Assembly: GCF_018771565.1 (NCBI RefSeq)
Contig: NZ_CP076326.1
Coordinates: 620,001-684,000 of the forward strand
Source: Thermoflexus hugenholtzii
GTDB lineage: Bacteria; Chloroflexota; Anaerolineae; Thermoflexales; Thermoflexaceae
Reading direction: 5' to 3'
DNA: 64,000 bases
The position numbers were made by a program, and so were the translations under genes. The notes under the pieces were generated by a model that was not told where the DNA came from, searched no databases, and saw only the letters and a program-made list of their open reading frames with translations. This document shows, piece after piece, positions 28,251-38,838 of this stretch (position 1 is the stretch's first letter; each line of letters opens with the position of its first letter).

Positions 28251-30251
28251 ATGGGGCAGAGGATCCGCCGCTGGGTGCTGGAGGAGCGCCGGCTTGAATT
28301 CCCCCTGGTCGGAGTGACCCTTGCCGCCCTCCTCGGAGGACTGCTCTCCCGTTTCCTGGCTCCGTCCCTAACGGGAGCTTTCTGGGTCATCGCCTATTTC
28401 GCCGGGGGCTTCTACGGCGTGATCGATGGGGCGGCGGCGTTGCGAAGCGGGCGGCTCGACGTCAACCTGCTGATGCTTCTTTCCGCCCTGGGGGCGGCCT
28501 TCATCGGCCACGCCGAGGAGGGAGCCACACTGCTTTTCCTCTTCTCCCTCTCCAACGCCCTGCAGACCATGGCCCTGGAGCGGACCCGCCAGGCCATCCG
28601 CAAGTTGCTGGACCTGCGCCCGGCGATGGCCCGCCGCCTGCGGGAAGGGCGGGAGGAGCAGATCCCCGTGGAGGAGATCCGGGTCGGGGACCGCCTGCTG
28701 GTCCGACCCGGGGAGCGGATCCCGGCGGATGGGCAGGTGGTGGCCGGGTTCTCCGCCATCGATGAATCCATGCTCACCGGGGAGTCCATCCCGGTCCCCA
28801 AAGGGCCCGGAGACCCGGTCTTCGGGGGCACCCTGAACGGCTATGGGGCCCTGGAGATCGAGGTGACATGCCCGGCTTCGGACACGATGCTCACACGCAT
28901 CATCCGGCTGGTGGAGGAGGCCCAGGCCCAGCGGGCTCGCACCCAGCAGGCCATCGATCGGTTCGAGCAACGCTACGCCTGGGCGGTGCTGGGCGGGGCG
29001 GCCCTCACCCTTCTCCTCTCCGGGCTGTTCGGGGAGCCCTTCGATCGATCCTTCTATCGCGCGATGACCCTGCTGGTGGTGGCCTCGCCTTGCGCGCTGG
29101 TGATCAGCACGCCGGCGGCTTTCCTCTCGGCCATCGCCGCCGGGGCCCGCCGGGGGCTGCTGTTTAAGGGCGGGATGGCCCTGGAGGCCCTGGCCCGCGT
29201 GCGGGTGGTGGCGATGGATAAAACCGGGACGCTGACGGAGAACCGGGTGGCCGTGCAGGCCATCCACGCCCTGGACGGAACGGGGCCGGACCAGGTGCTG
29301 GGGTTAGCGGCGGCGGTAGAGGCCCGCTCGGAGCATCCCATCGCCCGGGCGATTCTCGAGGAGGCCCGCGCCCGGGGCCTCTCCCTGCCTGAGATCCGGG
29401 AGGTAGAGGCCCGCCCGGGCCTGGGCGTGATCGGACGGCGGAATGGGGATCGAATCTGGGTGGGCTCCCCGCGCCTGTTCCAGCAGGAGGGCATCGCGCT
29501 GCCCCCGGAGGTCCACGCGCACCTGAAGGCGGCGGAGCAAGCTGGGCGCACCGCCCTGTTGGTCTACGATGGACGCTGGCGGGGGGTGATCGAGGTCGCG
29601 GATCGCGTGCGTCCGGAGGCGGCCGAGGCCGTGCGGGCGCTGCGACGGCTGGGGGTCGAAGTGGCGATGCTGACCGGGGATCATCCGGCCGTCGCTCGGG
29701 CTGTGGCCGGGGCGGTGGGCATCACCCGCCTCGAAGCGGGGCTCCTGCCGGAGGAGAAGCTGGAGCGGATCCGGGCCCTGGCCCGCGAGATCGGGCCGGT
29801 GGCGATGGTGGGCGATGGGGTCAACGATGCGCCCGCGCTGGCCGCAGCCTCCGTCGGGATCGCTATGGGGCGGATGGGCAGCGACGTGGCCATCGAGTCC
29901 GCCGATGTGGTCCTGCTGCAGGACGACCTGCGGCGCGTGGCGGAGGCCATCGCGCTGGCCCGCGCCGCTATGCGGACGGTGTGGCAGAACCTGGCCTTCG
30001 CCAGCGGGGTGATCGCCCTCCTGGTCCTGCTCACCTTCGGCGTGGGGCTCCCCTTGACCCTGGCCGTGGTGGGGCATGAAGGGAGCACGCTGCTGGTGGT
30101 CCTCAACGGGCTGCGGTTGCTGCGCTGGAAGGGGAAGCCGGCTACGGACAGCGCCAGTCCTGCCGCAGGGAACCTTCCCCCGGCGTCCAGCGGAGGATCC
30201 GCCATCCGCCTTCCCGGGCAGCCAGCCGATAGATCTCACCCGGGTAGGTGA
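28251..30251 (+). CDS. Heavy-metal-translocating P1B-type ATPase (Zn/Cd/Co type)
   Basis: A 666-residue membrane pump without an N-terminal metal-binding domain. The actuator loop is MLTGESIPVPKGPGD, the transport motif is SPCALVIS in the sixth helix, the phosphorylation site [10 protein letters not shown] has Asp at residue 323, and the nucleotide-domain hinge is GDGVNDAPALA. The SPC motif, rather than CPC, fits the group that includes cobalt pumps and ZosA-like zinc pumps. The recognisable protein ends near NGLRLLRWKG; a further 35 or so residues of low-complexity tail run on to 30251 and overlap the 3' end of the convergent gene by 110 bp. Export or import direction depends on subgroup. 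Confidence 0.9.
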   Translation: MGQRIRRWVLEERRLEFPLVGVTLAALLGGLLSRFLAPSLTGAFWVIAYFAGGFYGVIDGAAALRSGRLDVNLLMLLSALGAAFIGHAEEGATLLFLFSLSNALQTMALERTRQAIRKLLDLRPAMARRLREGREEQIPVEEIRVGDRLLVRPGERIPADGQVVAGFSAIDESMLTGESIPVPKGPGDPVFGGTLNGYGALEIEVTCPASDTMLTRIIRLVEEAQAQRARTQQAIDRFEQRYAWAVLGGAALTLLLSGLFGEPFDRSFYRAMTLLVVASPCALVISTPAAFLSAIAAGARRGLLFKGGMALEALARVRVVAMDKTGTLTENRVAVQAIHALDGTGPDQVLGLAAAVEARSEHPIARAILEEARARGLSLPEIREVEARPGLGVIGRRNGDRIWVGSPRLFQQEGIALPPEVHAHLKAAEQAGRTALLVYDGRWRGVIEVADRVRPEAAEAVRALRRLGVEVAMLTGDHPAVARAVAGAVGITRLEAGLLPEEKLERIRALAREIGPVAMVGDGVNDAPALAAASVGIAMGRMGSDVAIESADVVLLQDDLRRVAEAIALARAAMRTVWQNLAFASGVIALLVLLTFGVGLPLTLAVVGHEGSTLLVVLNGLRLLRWKGKPATDSASPAAGNLPPASSGGSAIRLPGQPADRSHPGR

Positions 30252-30945
30252 CGATCCGCTCCGCCCTCGCCGTCCGCCCCGGGGGACAGTTAAGCGTGGC
30301 CACATAGGTCCATGTCTCTTCGGTCCGCACCTCCAGAAGGTCGGGTCCGGGGCGGGCGGAGACGGTGCATGCGCCGATCTCCCATCGGACATCCGTGAGG
30401 GTGGCCCCGCTGGCCTGGGCGGCCTGTCGCAGGCGATCGGCTTGACGCCGAGCCTCGGGAGCGGCGTCTCCCCAGGCGGCGTTCAGCTGCTCCAGCGTCC
30501 CGCGACCCAGCAGATAATCCTCCTGGGCATGGTTGGCCTGCTCGATGGTTTCCATCACCCCCGGGTCACACGCAAACGGTGAGGAGGTAGGGGAGGGCGA
30601 TGGAGAAGGGACGGGCGATGGGGACGCCCGCGGGCTCGTCGGCGTAAGGGGCGCGGAGGGGATCCCGGTCGGCGAGGGGGATGGAGATGGAAACGAGACC
30701 GGCGTGGGATGGGAGGGGGCCGCGGGCGGTGCCGAGGCCGGGGTGGGGGTGATCAAATAGGGGTAAAGGAGGACCCCGTAGCCCACACTCAAAACGAGGA
30801 AGCTGAGGCCCAGGGGCAGCATCCGCCATCCCCATCCCGCAGGCGCAAAGGGGCTTCCGCGCCGTCCCCATGCGTAGAACAGCCCGAGGGTGAGAAGGCC
30901 CAGCGCGATCAGGCCGATGCCGATGATCCGTTCAGATCCCTGCAT
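30142..30945 (-). CDS. Membrane-anchored protein with Pro/Ser-rich linker and IMS-like C-terminal domain
   Basis: 267 residues of unknown function. Two N-terminal helices (IIGIGLIALGLLTLGLFYAW and MLPLGLSFLVLSVGYGVLLYPYLI) are followed by about 60 residues very rich in Pro, Ser and Thr, then a folded region starting ACDPGVMETIEQANHAQEDYLLG. The C-terminal part, LLEVRTEETWTYVATLNCPPG then IYRLAAREGGWRILRW, looks like an IMS (ARC6-like) or SnoaL-like domain, a pattern that often ends extracytoplasmic sensor proteins. The final codons overlap the 3' end of the P-type ATPase gene. The call rests on layout rather than a recognised family. Confidence 0.6.
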   Translation of the reverse strand: MQGSERIIGIGLIALGLLTLGLFYAWGRRGSPFAPAGWGWRMLPLGLSFLVLSVGYGVLLYPYLITPTPASAPPAAPSHPTPVSFPSPSPSPTGIPSAPLTPTSPRASPSPVPSPSPSPTSSPFACDPGVMETIEQANHAQEDYLLGRGTLEQLNAAWGDAAPEARRQADRLRQAAQASGATLTDVRWEIGACTVSARPGPDLLEVRTEETWTYVATLNCPPGRTARAERIVTYPGEIYRLAAREGGWRILRWTPGEGSLRQDWRCP

Positions 30946-31098
30946 GGCCGGGGAGGATCCTCCGGCGATGATCCGTGCGCTTCGAAACCCGGTTCATCAT
31001 GCATCCGGGTTCGAGGGATGGCAAGTCGTCTCCCTTCAACCCGGGGTCCGGCAGCGAGCGCGCTGCGGTTCCATGAGGCGGCGAATCCGGGAACTCTA

Positions 31099-31104
31099 TA
31101 TAAT
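31099..31104 (+). promoter_or_regulatory. Likely -10 element of the clpC promoter
   Basis: TATAAT, 108 bp before the clpC ATG. No good -35 is visible at 16-18 bp spacing, and I see no CIRCE or CtsR-type operator in 30946-31212. Confidence 0.35.
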
Positions 31105-31212
31105 GAGACTGGAGAAACCCACTCGCCCCGGGCCGGCGGGGCACGGGCTGCGGAGACCGATGCGGGGTGGAATCCAGAGAGGAATCCTCTGCCATAAGGA
31201 AGGCTTCCGACG

Positions 31213-33687
31213 ATGATGCGCTTCGATCATTTCACGGAACGGGCTCAGGATGCGGCCGCGCGGGCTTATGAGATCCTGCAGCGCTACGGCCACAACCAGG
31301 TGGACACAGAGCATCTTCTCCTGGCCCTGCTGGAGCAGCCCGACGGCGTGGTCCCTCAGCTCCTCCAGCGCATGGGGATCAGCGTGGACTGGATGCGGGG
31401 GCGGCTGGACGAGGTGCTTCGGGCCAGCCCGCGGGCCTCGATCTACGGTTTCGGGGGGACCGGTCAGGTGTTCATCACGCCCCGCGTGAAGCGCATCCTG
31501 GATCTGGCCAACGAGGAGGCGCGCCGCCTGGGCGATGACTATATCTCCACGGAGCATCTGTTCCTGGCCATCGCCACCGAGCGGAACACCCCGGCGGCTC
31601 GCATCCTGATGGATGCCGGGGTGACGCGGGATCGGATCTACGAGGCCATCAAGGATCTGCGGGGCGGGGCTCGGGTGACGGACCCGGGGGCGGAGGGCCG
31701 TTATCGGATGCTGGAGCGCTACGGCCGGGATCTCACCCGGCTGGCCCGCCAGGGGAAGCTGGACCCGGTGATCAACCGGGAGGCAGAGATCCTGCGGGTG
31801 ATCCAGGTGCTGTGCCGGCGGACCAAGAACAACCCGGTGCTGATCGGCGAGGCGGGGGTCGGGAAGACGGCGATCGTGGAGGGACTGGCCCAGCGCATCG
31901 TGACCAACGACGTCCCGGAGCTGCTGATGGGCAAGCGCATCGTGCAGCTGGACCTGGCGGCCATGGTGGCCGGGGCGCGGTTCCGGGGCGAGTTCGAGGA
32001 GCGCCTGAAAGCGGTCATCGAAGAGGTGCAACGGGCCGAGGGGGAGGTCATCCTCTTCATCGATGAGATCCACACGGTGGTGGGCGCGGGGGCGGCCTCG
32101 GGAGCCCTGGACGCGGCCTCCATGCTGAAGCCCGCCCTGGCCCGGGGGGAGCTGCGTTGCATCGGCGCCACCACCCTGGACGAATATCGCAAATACATTG
32201 AGAAGGATCCCGCTCTGGAGCGGCGCTTCGCTCCCATCTTCGTGGAGGAGCCCTCGGTGGAGTCGGCCATCCAGATGCTCCAGGGCCTGCGGGAGCGCTA
32301 CGAGGCCCACCATCAGGTCCGCATCAGCGACGCCGCCATCGTCGCCGCTGTCCGCCTCTCCCATCGCTACATCCCGGATCGTCGGCTTCCGGACAAGGCC
32401 ATCGATCTGATCGACGAGGCGGCGGCCCGGTTGCGGGTGGCGTTGAACACCCTGCCGCCCGAGCTCAAGGCCATGAAGGGGGAGATCGAGCGGCTGTTGC
32501 AGGAGGAGGAGCAGGCCGGGCTGAACCGGGATTACGAGCGGGCGGCCCAGATCCGCATGCGGCGTCTCCGGCTGCAGAAGGAGTTCGAGGCCCGGCGGGC
32601 CCAGTGGCAGCGGGAGCGCAACCTGGACGAGGTGGTCTCCGAGGCGGACGTAGCCCAGGTGGTGGCGGCGTGGACCGGCATCCCGGTGGCCCAGGTGATG
32701 GAGACGGAGGCGGAGAAGCTGCTTCATATGGAGGAGCGGCTTCGGGAGCGGGTGGTGGGGCAGGATGAGGCCATCGCGGTGGTGGCGGATGCCATCCGGC
32801 GGGCCCGGGCCGGCCTGAAGGACCCCCGGCGGCCCATCGGCTCCTTCCTGTTCCTGGGGCCTACCGGGGTGGGGAAGACGGAGCTGGCGAAGGCGCTGGC
32901 GGAGTATCTCTTCGGCGACGAGGACGCGTTGGTCCGGCTGGACATGAGCGAATACCGGGAATACCACACCGTCTCCCGCCTCTTCGGCGCGCCGCCCGGG
33001 TATGTGGGCTATGAGGAGGGCGGGCAGCTGACGGAGGCGGTGCGCCGCCGGCCTTACCGGGTGATCCTGTTCGATGAGATCGAGAAGGCCCATCCCGATG
33101 TCTGGAACGCGTTGCTCCAGATCCTGGACGACGGCCGCCTGACGGACGGCCAGGGCCACACGGTGGATTTCCGCAACACGATCATCATCATGACCTCCAA
33201 CGTGGGCACCGAGCATCTCCGCCGCAGCGGGACGATGGGCTTCCTCCCGGCGACCTCGGAGCGGGAGCGCATGGAGGAGCGGCAGCGGATCGAGCGGGCG
33301 CTCCGGGAGACCTTCCGGCCGGAGTTCCTGAACCGGATCGATGAGATTGTGATCTTCAACCGGCTGACGATGGAGCACGTGATGCAGATCGTGGACATCC
33401 AGATGCGCCAGATCCAGGCGCGTCTGGCCGAGCACGGGCTGCAGGTGATCCTCACCGAGGCCGCGCGCCGCTGGCTGGCCGAGGAGGGCTACGATCCGTC
33501 CTTCGGTGCCCGCCCCCTGAAGCGGGTCCTCCAGAAACAGGTGGAGAGCCCCCTGGCGGTCCGCCTGCTCCGGGGGGAGTTCCGGGCCGGCGATGTGATC
33601 GTGGTCGATGTGGGCGAGCAGGGGTTGATCTTCCAGCGGCAGACCGCGGAGGCGATCCCTCTGATGGAGCGGGTGCCGCACGCGTGA
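31213..33687 (+). CDS. clpC: ATP-dependent Clp protease ATP-binding subunit ClpC
   Basis: An 824-residue Hsp100 unfoldase that feeds substrates to ClpP. The double Clp-N domain fills about residues 1-145. AAA-1 has Walker A GEAGVGKT at 212-219, and AAA-2 has GPTGVGKT at 549-556. The middle region contains a UVR-like coiled segment ([28 protein letters not shown]), the hallmark of ClpC as opposed to ClpA/ClpB. A ClpP-binding loop cannot be identified with certainty. No mcsA, mcsB or ctsR gene accompanies it. The NYN-domain gene follows after 11 bp, probably in the same transcript. Confidence 0.95.
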   Translation: MMRFDHFTERAQDAAARAYEILQRYGHNQVDTEHLLLALLEQPDGVVPQLLQRMGISVDWMRGRLDEVLRASPRASIYGFGGTGQVFITPRVKRILDLANEEARRLGDDYISTEHLFLAIATERNTPAARILMDAGVTRDRIYEAIKDLRGGARVTDPGAEGRYRMLERYGRDLTRLARQGKLDPVINREAEILRVIQVLCRRTKNNPVLIGEAGVGKTAIVEGLAQRIVTNDVPELLMGKRIVQLDLAAMVAGARFRGEFEERLKAVIEEVQRAEGEVILFIDEIHTVVGAGAASGALDAASMLKPALARGELRCIGATTLDEYRKYIEKDPALERRFAPIFVEEPSVESAIQMLQGLRERYEAHHQVRISDAAIVAAVRLSHRYIPDRRLPDKAIDLIDEAAARLRVALNTLPPELKAMKGEIERLLQEEEQAGLNRDYERAAQIRMRRLRLQKEFEARRAQWQRERNLDEVVSEADVAQVVAAWTGIPVAQVMETEAEKLLHMEERLRERVVGQDEAIAVVADAIRRARAGLKDPRRPIGSFLFLGPTGVGKTELAKALAEYLFGDEDALVRLDMSEYREYHTVSRLFGAPPGYVGYEEGGQLTEAVRRRPYRVILFDEIEKAHPDVWNALLQILDDGRLTDGQGHTVDFRNTIIIMTSNVGTEHLRRSGTMGFLPATSERERMEERQRIERALRETFRPEFLNRIDEIVIFNRLTMEHVMQIVDIQMRQIQARLAEHGLQVILTEAARRWLAEEGYDPSFGARPLKRVLQKQVESPLAVRLLRGEFRAGDVIVVDVGEQGLIFQRQTAEAIPLMERVPHA

Positions 33688-33698
33688 GGGGAAGCAGG

Positions 33699-34187
33699 AT
33701 GCCGTTCCTGATCGATGGGCACAACCTGATCGGGGCGCTGCCGGATTTAGATCTCGACGATCCGGATGATGAGGCGCGCCTGGTGGAGCGGTTGCAGCGG
33801 CTGGCCTGGCGGACGGGGCGGCGGATCACGGTGGTGTTCGATCGAGGGGCTCCGGGCGGGATGGCCACGTCTTTCTCCCGGGGTGGGGTGACGGTGCGTT
33901 TCGCCCCTGCGGGCGTGAGCGCGGACGAGCTGATGATCCGGCAGATCCGGGCGGAGCGGAACCCTCGCGGGCTGATCGTGGTCTCCTCGGATCGGGCGGT
34001 GCAGGAGGCGGCCCGGCGACAGGGCGCTTCCGCGTGGTCCGCGGCCCAATTCCGGGCTTATATGGAGCGGGAGCTGGGTGAGGGGAAGAGGGCGACGGAG
34101 GAAGCGGAGGAGAAGCCGGGGGTGAACGAGGCGGAGCTGGAGCAATGGTTGCGGCTGTTTCAAGGGAAGGGAGGTGTCCGCGAATAG
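33699..34187 (+). CDS. NYN-domain ribonuclease-like protein (YacP type)
   Basis: A 162-residue protein of the NYN/PIN-like superfamily related to YacP/Rae1. FLIDGHNLIGALPDLDLDDPDDEARLVERL contains the first catalytic Asp. ITVVFDRG and VSADELMIRQIRAERNPRGLIVVSSDRAVQEAARRQGA carry the remaining acids. The C-terminal 30 residues are charged and end in an amphipathic helix. ATG 33699 is chosen because it begins the domain directly and is preceded by a purine-rich stretch. Rae1 relatives cleave mRNA on ribosomes; a similar role is possible here. Confidence 0.85.
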   Translation: MPFLIDGHNLIGALPDLDLDDPDDEARLVERLQRLAWRTGRRITVVFDRGAPGGMATSFSRGGVTVRFAPAGVSADELMIRQIRAERNPRGLIVVSSDRAVQEAARRQGASAWSAAQFRAYMERELGEGKRATEEAEEKPGVNEAELEQWLRLFQGKGGVRE

Positions 34188-34249
34188 GAGCGTGGTGGGT
34201 TGCCCTGCGGATCCGGGGGCAAAGGATTCCTGCAACGGGGGAGGTGTCC

Positions 34250-34462
34250 ATGTTCGAGGACATCCGTCAACAGCTGTCCGAGGTCCCGGAGGGGGAGGTC
34301 ATCGAGGAGAGCGTGGAGGAGCGTCCTGTCTTCCCCGGCCTGGCGTTCCTGCGCACGCTGACTCCCTCCCAGCGCCTGATCCTGTTCGGGATGCTGCTCC
34401 TGGACCTGTTCCTGTTGGGGTTCCTGCTCCTCCTCATCGCTGGCGTGCTTCGTCTGGGATAG
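34250..34462 (+). CDS. Small single-helix membrane protein
   Basis: 70 residues: an acidic cytoplasmic N-terminus (MFEDIRQQLSEVPEGEVIEES), then a basic-flanked segment and a long hydrophobic helix LILFGMLLLDLFLLGFLLLLIAGVLRLG at the C-terminus. GGAGG lies 5 bp upstream of the ATG. I do not recognise a family. It lies downstream of the NYN gene and may be in the clpC transcript. Confidence 0.6.
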   Translation: MFEDIRQQLSEVPEGEVIEESVEERPVFPGLAFLRTLTPSQRLILFGMLLLDLFLLGFLLLLIAGVLRLG

Positions 34463-34496
34463 AGCCCGCGGAGAGCGCGTCCGGGTCTGGCCCGTT

Positions 34497-34526
34497 TTGC
34501 CAGAGGATCGATCCGTCTGTTACAAT
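34497..34526 (+). promoter_or_regulatory. Likely promoter of the small ABM-like gene
   Basis: TTGCCA (34497-34502), an 18-bp spacer and TACAAT (34521-34526), about 64 bp before ATG 34590. Confidence 0.5.
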
Positions 34527-34589
34527 GTAAATATCCAGAGCGCCTGGGTTCGATCCGGGAGCCCCTGTGTCGGTGGAGGGAGTGCTGCG

Positions 34590-34901
34590 ATGGCCGAGAT
34601 GGTGAAGCTGCTGATGGCCTGGGACATCAAACCCGGCCACGAACAGGAGTATTTCGAGTTCATCGTCCGGGAGTTCGCGCCGGGGATGATGCGCCTGGGG
34701 ATGGAGCCGACGGACGCCTGGTATACGATGTATGGGGAGGGCCCCCAGATCCTCACCGGCGCCATCGCCCAGGACATGGAAACCCTGCAGCGCATCCTCG
34801 CCAGCCCGGAGTGGCAGGAACTCAAGAAAAAGCTCTTCCGCCACGTCCGGAACTATAAAGAGAAGATCGTCAAGGCCACCGGCCGCTTCCAGGTCATCTG
34901 A
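34590..34901 (+). CDS. Conserved small protein, possible dimeric alpha/beta-barrel
   Basis: 103 residues, starting at an ATG with GGAGGG 9 bp upstream. The sequence VKLLMAWDIKPGHEQEYFEFIVREFAPGMMRLGMEPTDAWYTMYGEGPQILTGAIAQDMETLQRILASPEWQ has the beta-alpha-beta pattern and the typical length of ABM/EthD-like ferredoxin-fold proteins. The EWQELKKKL helix and a basic tail follow. No catalytic residue set can be named. It has its own promoter and stands alone ahead of the valS leader. Confidence 0.55.
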   Translation: MAEMVKLLMAWDIKPGHEQEYFEFIVREFAPGMMRLGMEPTDAWYTMYGEGPQILTGAIAQDMETLQRILASPEWQELKKKLFRHVRNYKEKIVKATGRFQVI

Positions 34902-35150
34902 ACGCCCGGATCCTGTCCTCTTTCTCGTAATCCATCGATCCCTTGCCTATGGTTCGGGGGATCCGTTTCATGAATATGGGTCAGACCCATTATCGTCTCT
35001 GAAAGCAGGAGAACGGGTGTGGTTAAAATAAGAGTTCTTTACGATGAAATAGGAAACACCCTGGATTCGAGAAGCTAAACTTCTCGTCTTCTGTCTCGCA
35101 GGAGCGGTCTTTGCAGATTGCTTTTGAAACCATGCGCGGATAAAGCCGGA
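34902..35150. other. Non-coding, less GC-rich stretch before the T-box leader
   Basis: I see no convincing gene here. A small hairpin GAGAAG-CTAAA-CTTCTC lies near 35070-35085, and TAAAAT at 35024-35029 could be the -10 of the valS leader transcript, but no clear -35 goes with it. Confidence 0.4.
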
Positions 35151-35159
35151 TTCTCCGAA

Positions 35160-35414
35160 AGGCGGTGAAGGGGAGGAGTAGGCGCGGGCGGCGACGTCAG
35201 CGAGGGGGGTCGGGTGCGAGCCCCTGTCGTCCGCGGCGCTGAAGGTCGCCCCGGAGCCGGTCGGGTGAACGCCGGGATCTTCGGCCTGAGCCTGACCCGG
35301 GCGCTGCCCGTTACCGCAGCCTGAGGGCAGGGGGATAAGCTCCACCCCCTGAAGCAAGGTGGTACCGCGGGAGGTCCGCCCCCTCTCGTCCTTGTGACGG
35401 GAGGGGGCGTTTTT
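35160..35414 (+). promoter_or_regulatory. T-box riboswitch leader of valS
   Basis: The conserved T-box core AAGGTGGTACCGCG is at 35356-35369; its TGGT would pair with the ACCA end of uncharged tRNA-Val. Upstream, an AGTA segment near 35179 and paired arms (GGCGAC/GTCGCC and CAGCG/CGCTG) form a Stem I-like structure. A GTC triplet at 35245-35247, in the GAAGGTC bulge, is a candidate valine specifier. A strong terminator follows the core directly. Binding of uncharged tRNA would favour the antiterminator and allow valS transcription. Confidence 0.85.
35377..35414 (+). terminator. Intrinsic terminator of the valS T-box
   Basis: A 14-bp stem (arms 35377-35390 and 35396-35409, one G-T type wobble), a 5-nt loop and TTTTT. 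The 5' arm follows the T-box core, so terminator and antiterminator compete. Confidence 0.85.
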
Positions 35415-35440
35415 CATTGAGCGCGTGGAGGAGGTGACGG

Positions 35441-38155
<2,715 letters not shown>

Positions 38156-38158
<3 letters not shown>

Positions 38159-38194
38159 AAAAATCGGGGGGCGGAAAGGAACTTCCGCCCCCCG
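38156..38194 (-). terminator. Intrinsic terminator between valS and hsp20
   Basis: A perfect 12-bp stem CGGGGGGCGGAA / TTCCGCCCCCCG (38165-38194) with a 6-nt loop. On the minus strand it is followed by ATTTTTTC, making it a good terminator for hsp20. It may also serve valS on the other strand, without a T-run. Confidence 0.8.
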
Positions 38195-38208
38195 AGCGCC
38201 TCGGGCCT

Positions 38209-38667
38209 TCAACGGGCCACCTGCACCTTGATCACCCGCGGCCGCACGGTCTCCGCCTTCGGGACCACCAGGTGCAGGACGCCGTTCTCCAGACGAGCGT
38301 CGATGTGCTCGGCGTCGATGGGATCGCCGAACTCAATGGTCCGGGCGAAGCGCCCACCGGTCCAGTCCCGGCGCAGGACGGCTACGTTCTTCTCGTTCTC
38401 GATCTCCGGCAGGGCCACCTCGCCCCGGATGGTCAGGGAGGAGCCCAGCGCCTGCACCTCCAGGGAATCCGGCCGCACGCCCGGCAGCAGGATGGCCACG
38501 TGATAGCGATCCGGCAGCTCATAGATGTTCACCGGCGCCGCCACGCCCAGCGTGGTGAACCCGTCGAAGGGCCGCACGAAGGCCTGGTCGAACAGCCGGT
38601 CGATGGCCTCACGCAGGGTCATGAACGCCGCATCGAAGGGATCCCGCAGCATCAGCTCGCGCGCCAT
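38209..38667 (-). CDS. Hsp20/alpha-crystallin family small heat-shock protein
   Basis: A 152-residue ATP-independent holdase. The alpha-crystallin domain runs from APVNIYELPDRYHVAILLPGVRPDSLEVQALGSSLTIRGEV through GRFARTIEFGDPIDAEHIDARLENGVLHLVVPKAE, with the A-x-x-x-N-G-V-L signature as ARLENGVLHLVVPK. The tail RPRVIKVQVAR contains the terminal IxV contact motif. ATG 38667 has GGAGG 8 bp upstream. Repeated CGTTA sequences lie upstream. Confidence 0.93.
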   Translation of the reverse strand: MARELMLRDPFDAAFMTLREAIDRLFDQAFVRPFDGFTTLGVAAPVNIYELPDRYHVAILLPGVRPDSLEVQALGSSLTIRGEVALPEIENEKNVAVLRRDWTGGRFARTIEFGDPIDAEHIDARLENGVLHLVVPKAETVRPRVIKVQVAR

Positions 38668-38753
38668 AGGCCTCACCTCCTTTCGTGATCGAGTTTCGCT
38701 GCACCCCTGTGGGAGTTTCCAGCCCTCATCGTAGGCGGGAGGCCTTAGAGGAG

Positions 38754-38803
38754 CGTTAGCGTGGGATCAACGTTGCGCAAGCGGTGAGTTAACGTTTCGT
38801 TAG
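38754..38803 (-). promoter_or_regulatory. CGTTA/TAACG repeats upstream of hsp20
   Basis: CGTTAG (38754-38759), AACGTT (38769-38774) and GTTAACGTTTCGTTAG (38788-38803) form a cluster of related words in the 50 bp upstream of the hsp20 leader. They could be a regulator's binding sites; no known heat-shock operator matches. Confidence 0.3.
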
Positions 38804-38838
38804 AGCGGGGGCCGCTCCAGGGCCCCCGCCCCGAAGCC

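Noticed and set aside
31096-33681. Minus-strand open frame of 861 codons
   Set aside because: Antisense shadow of clpC.
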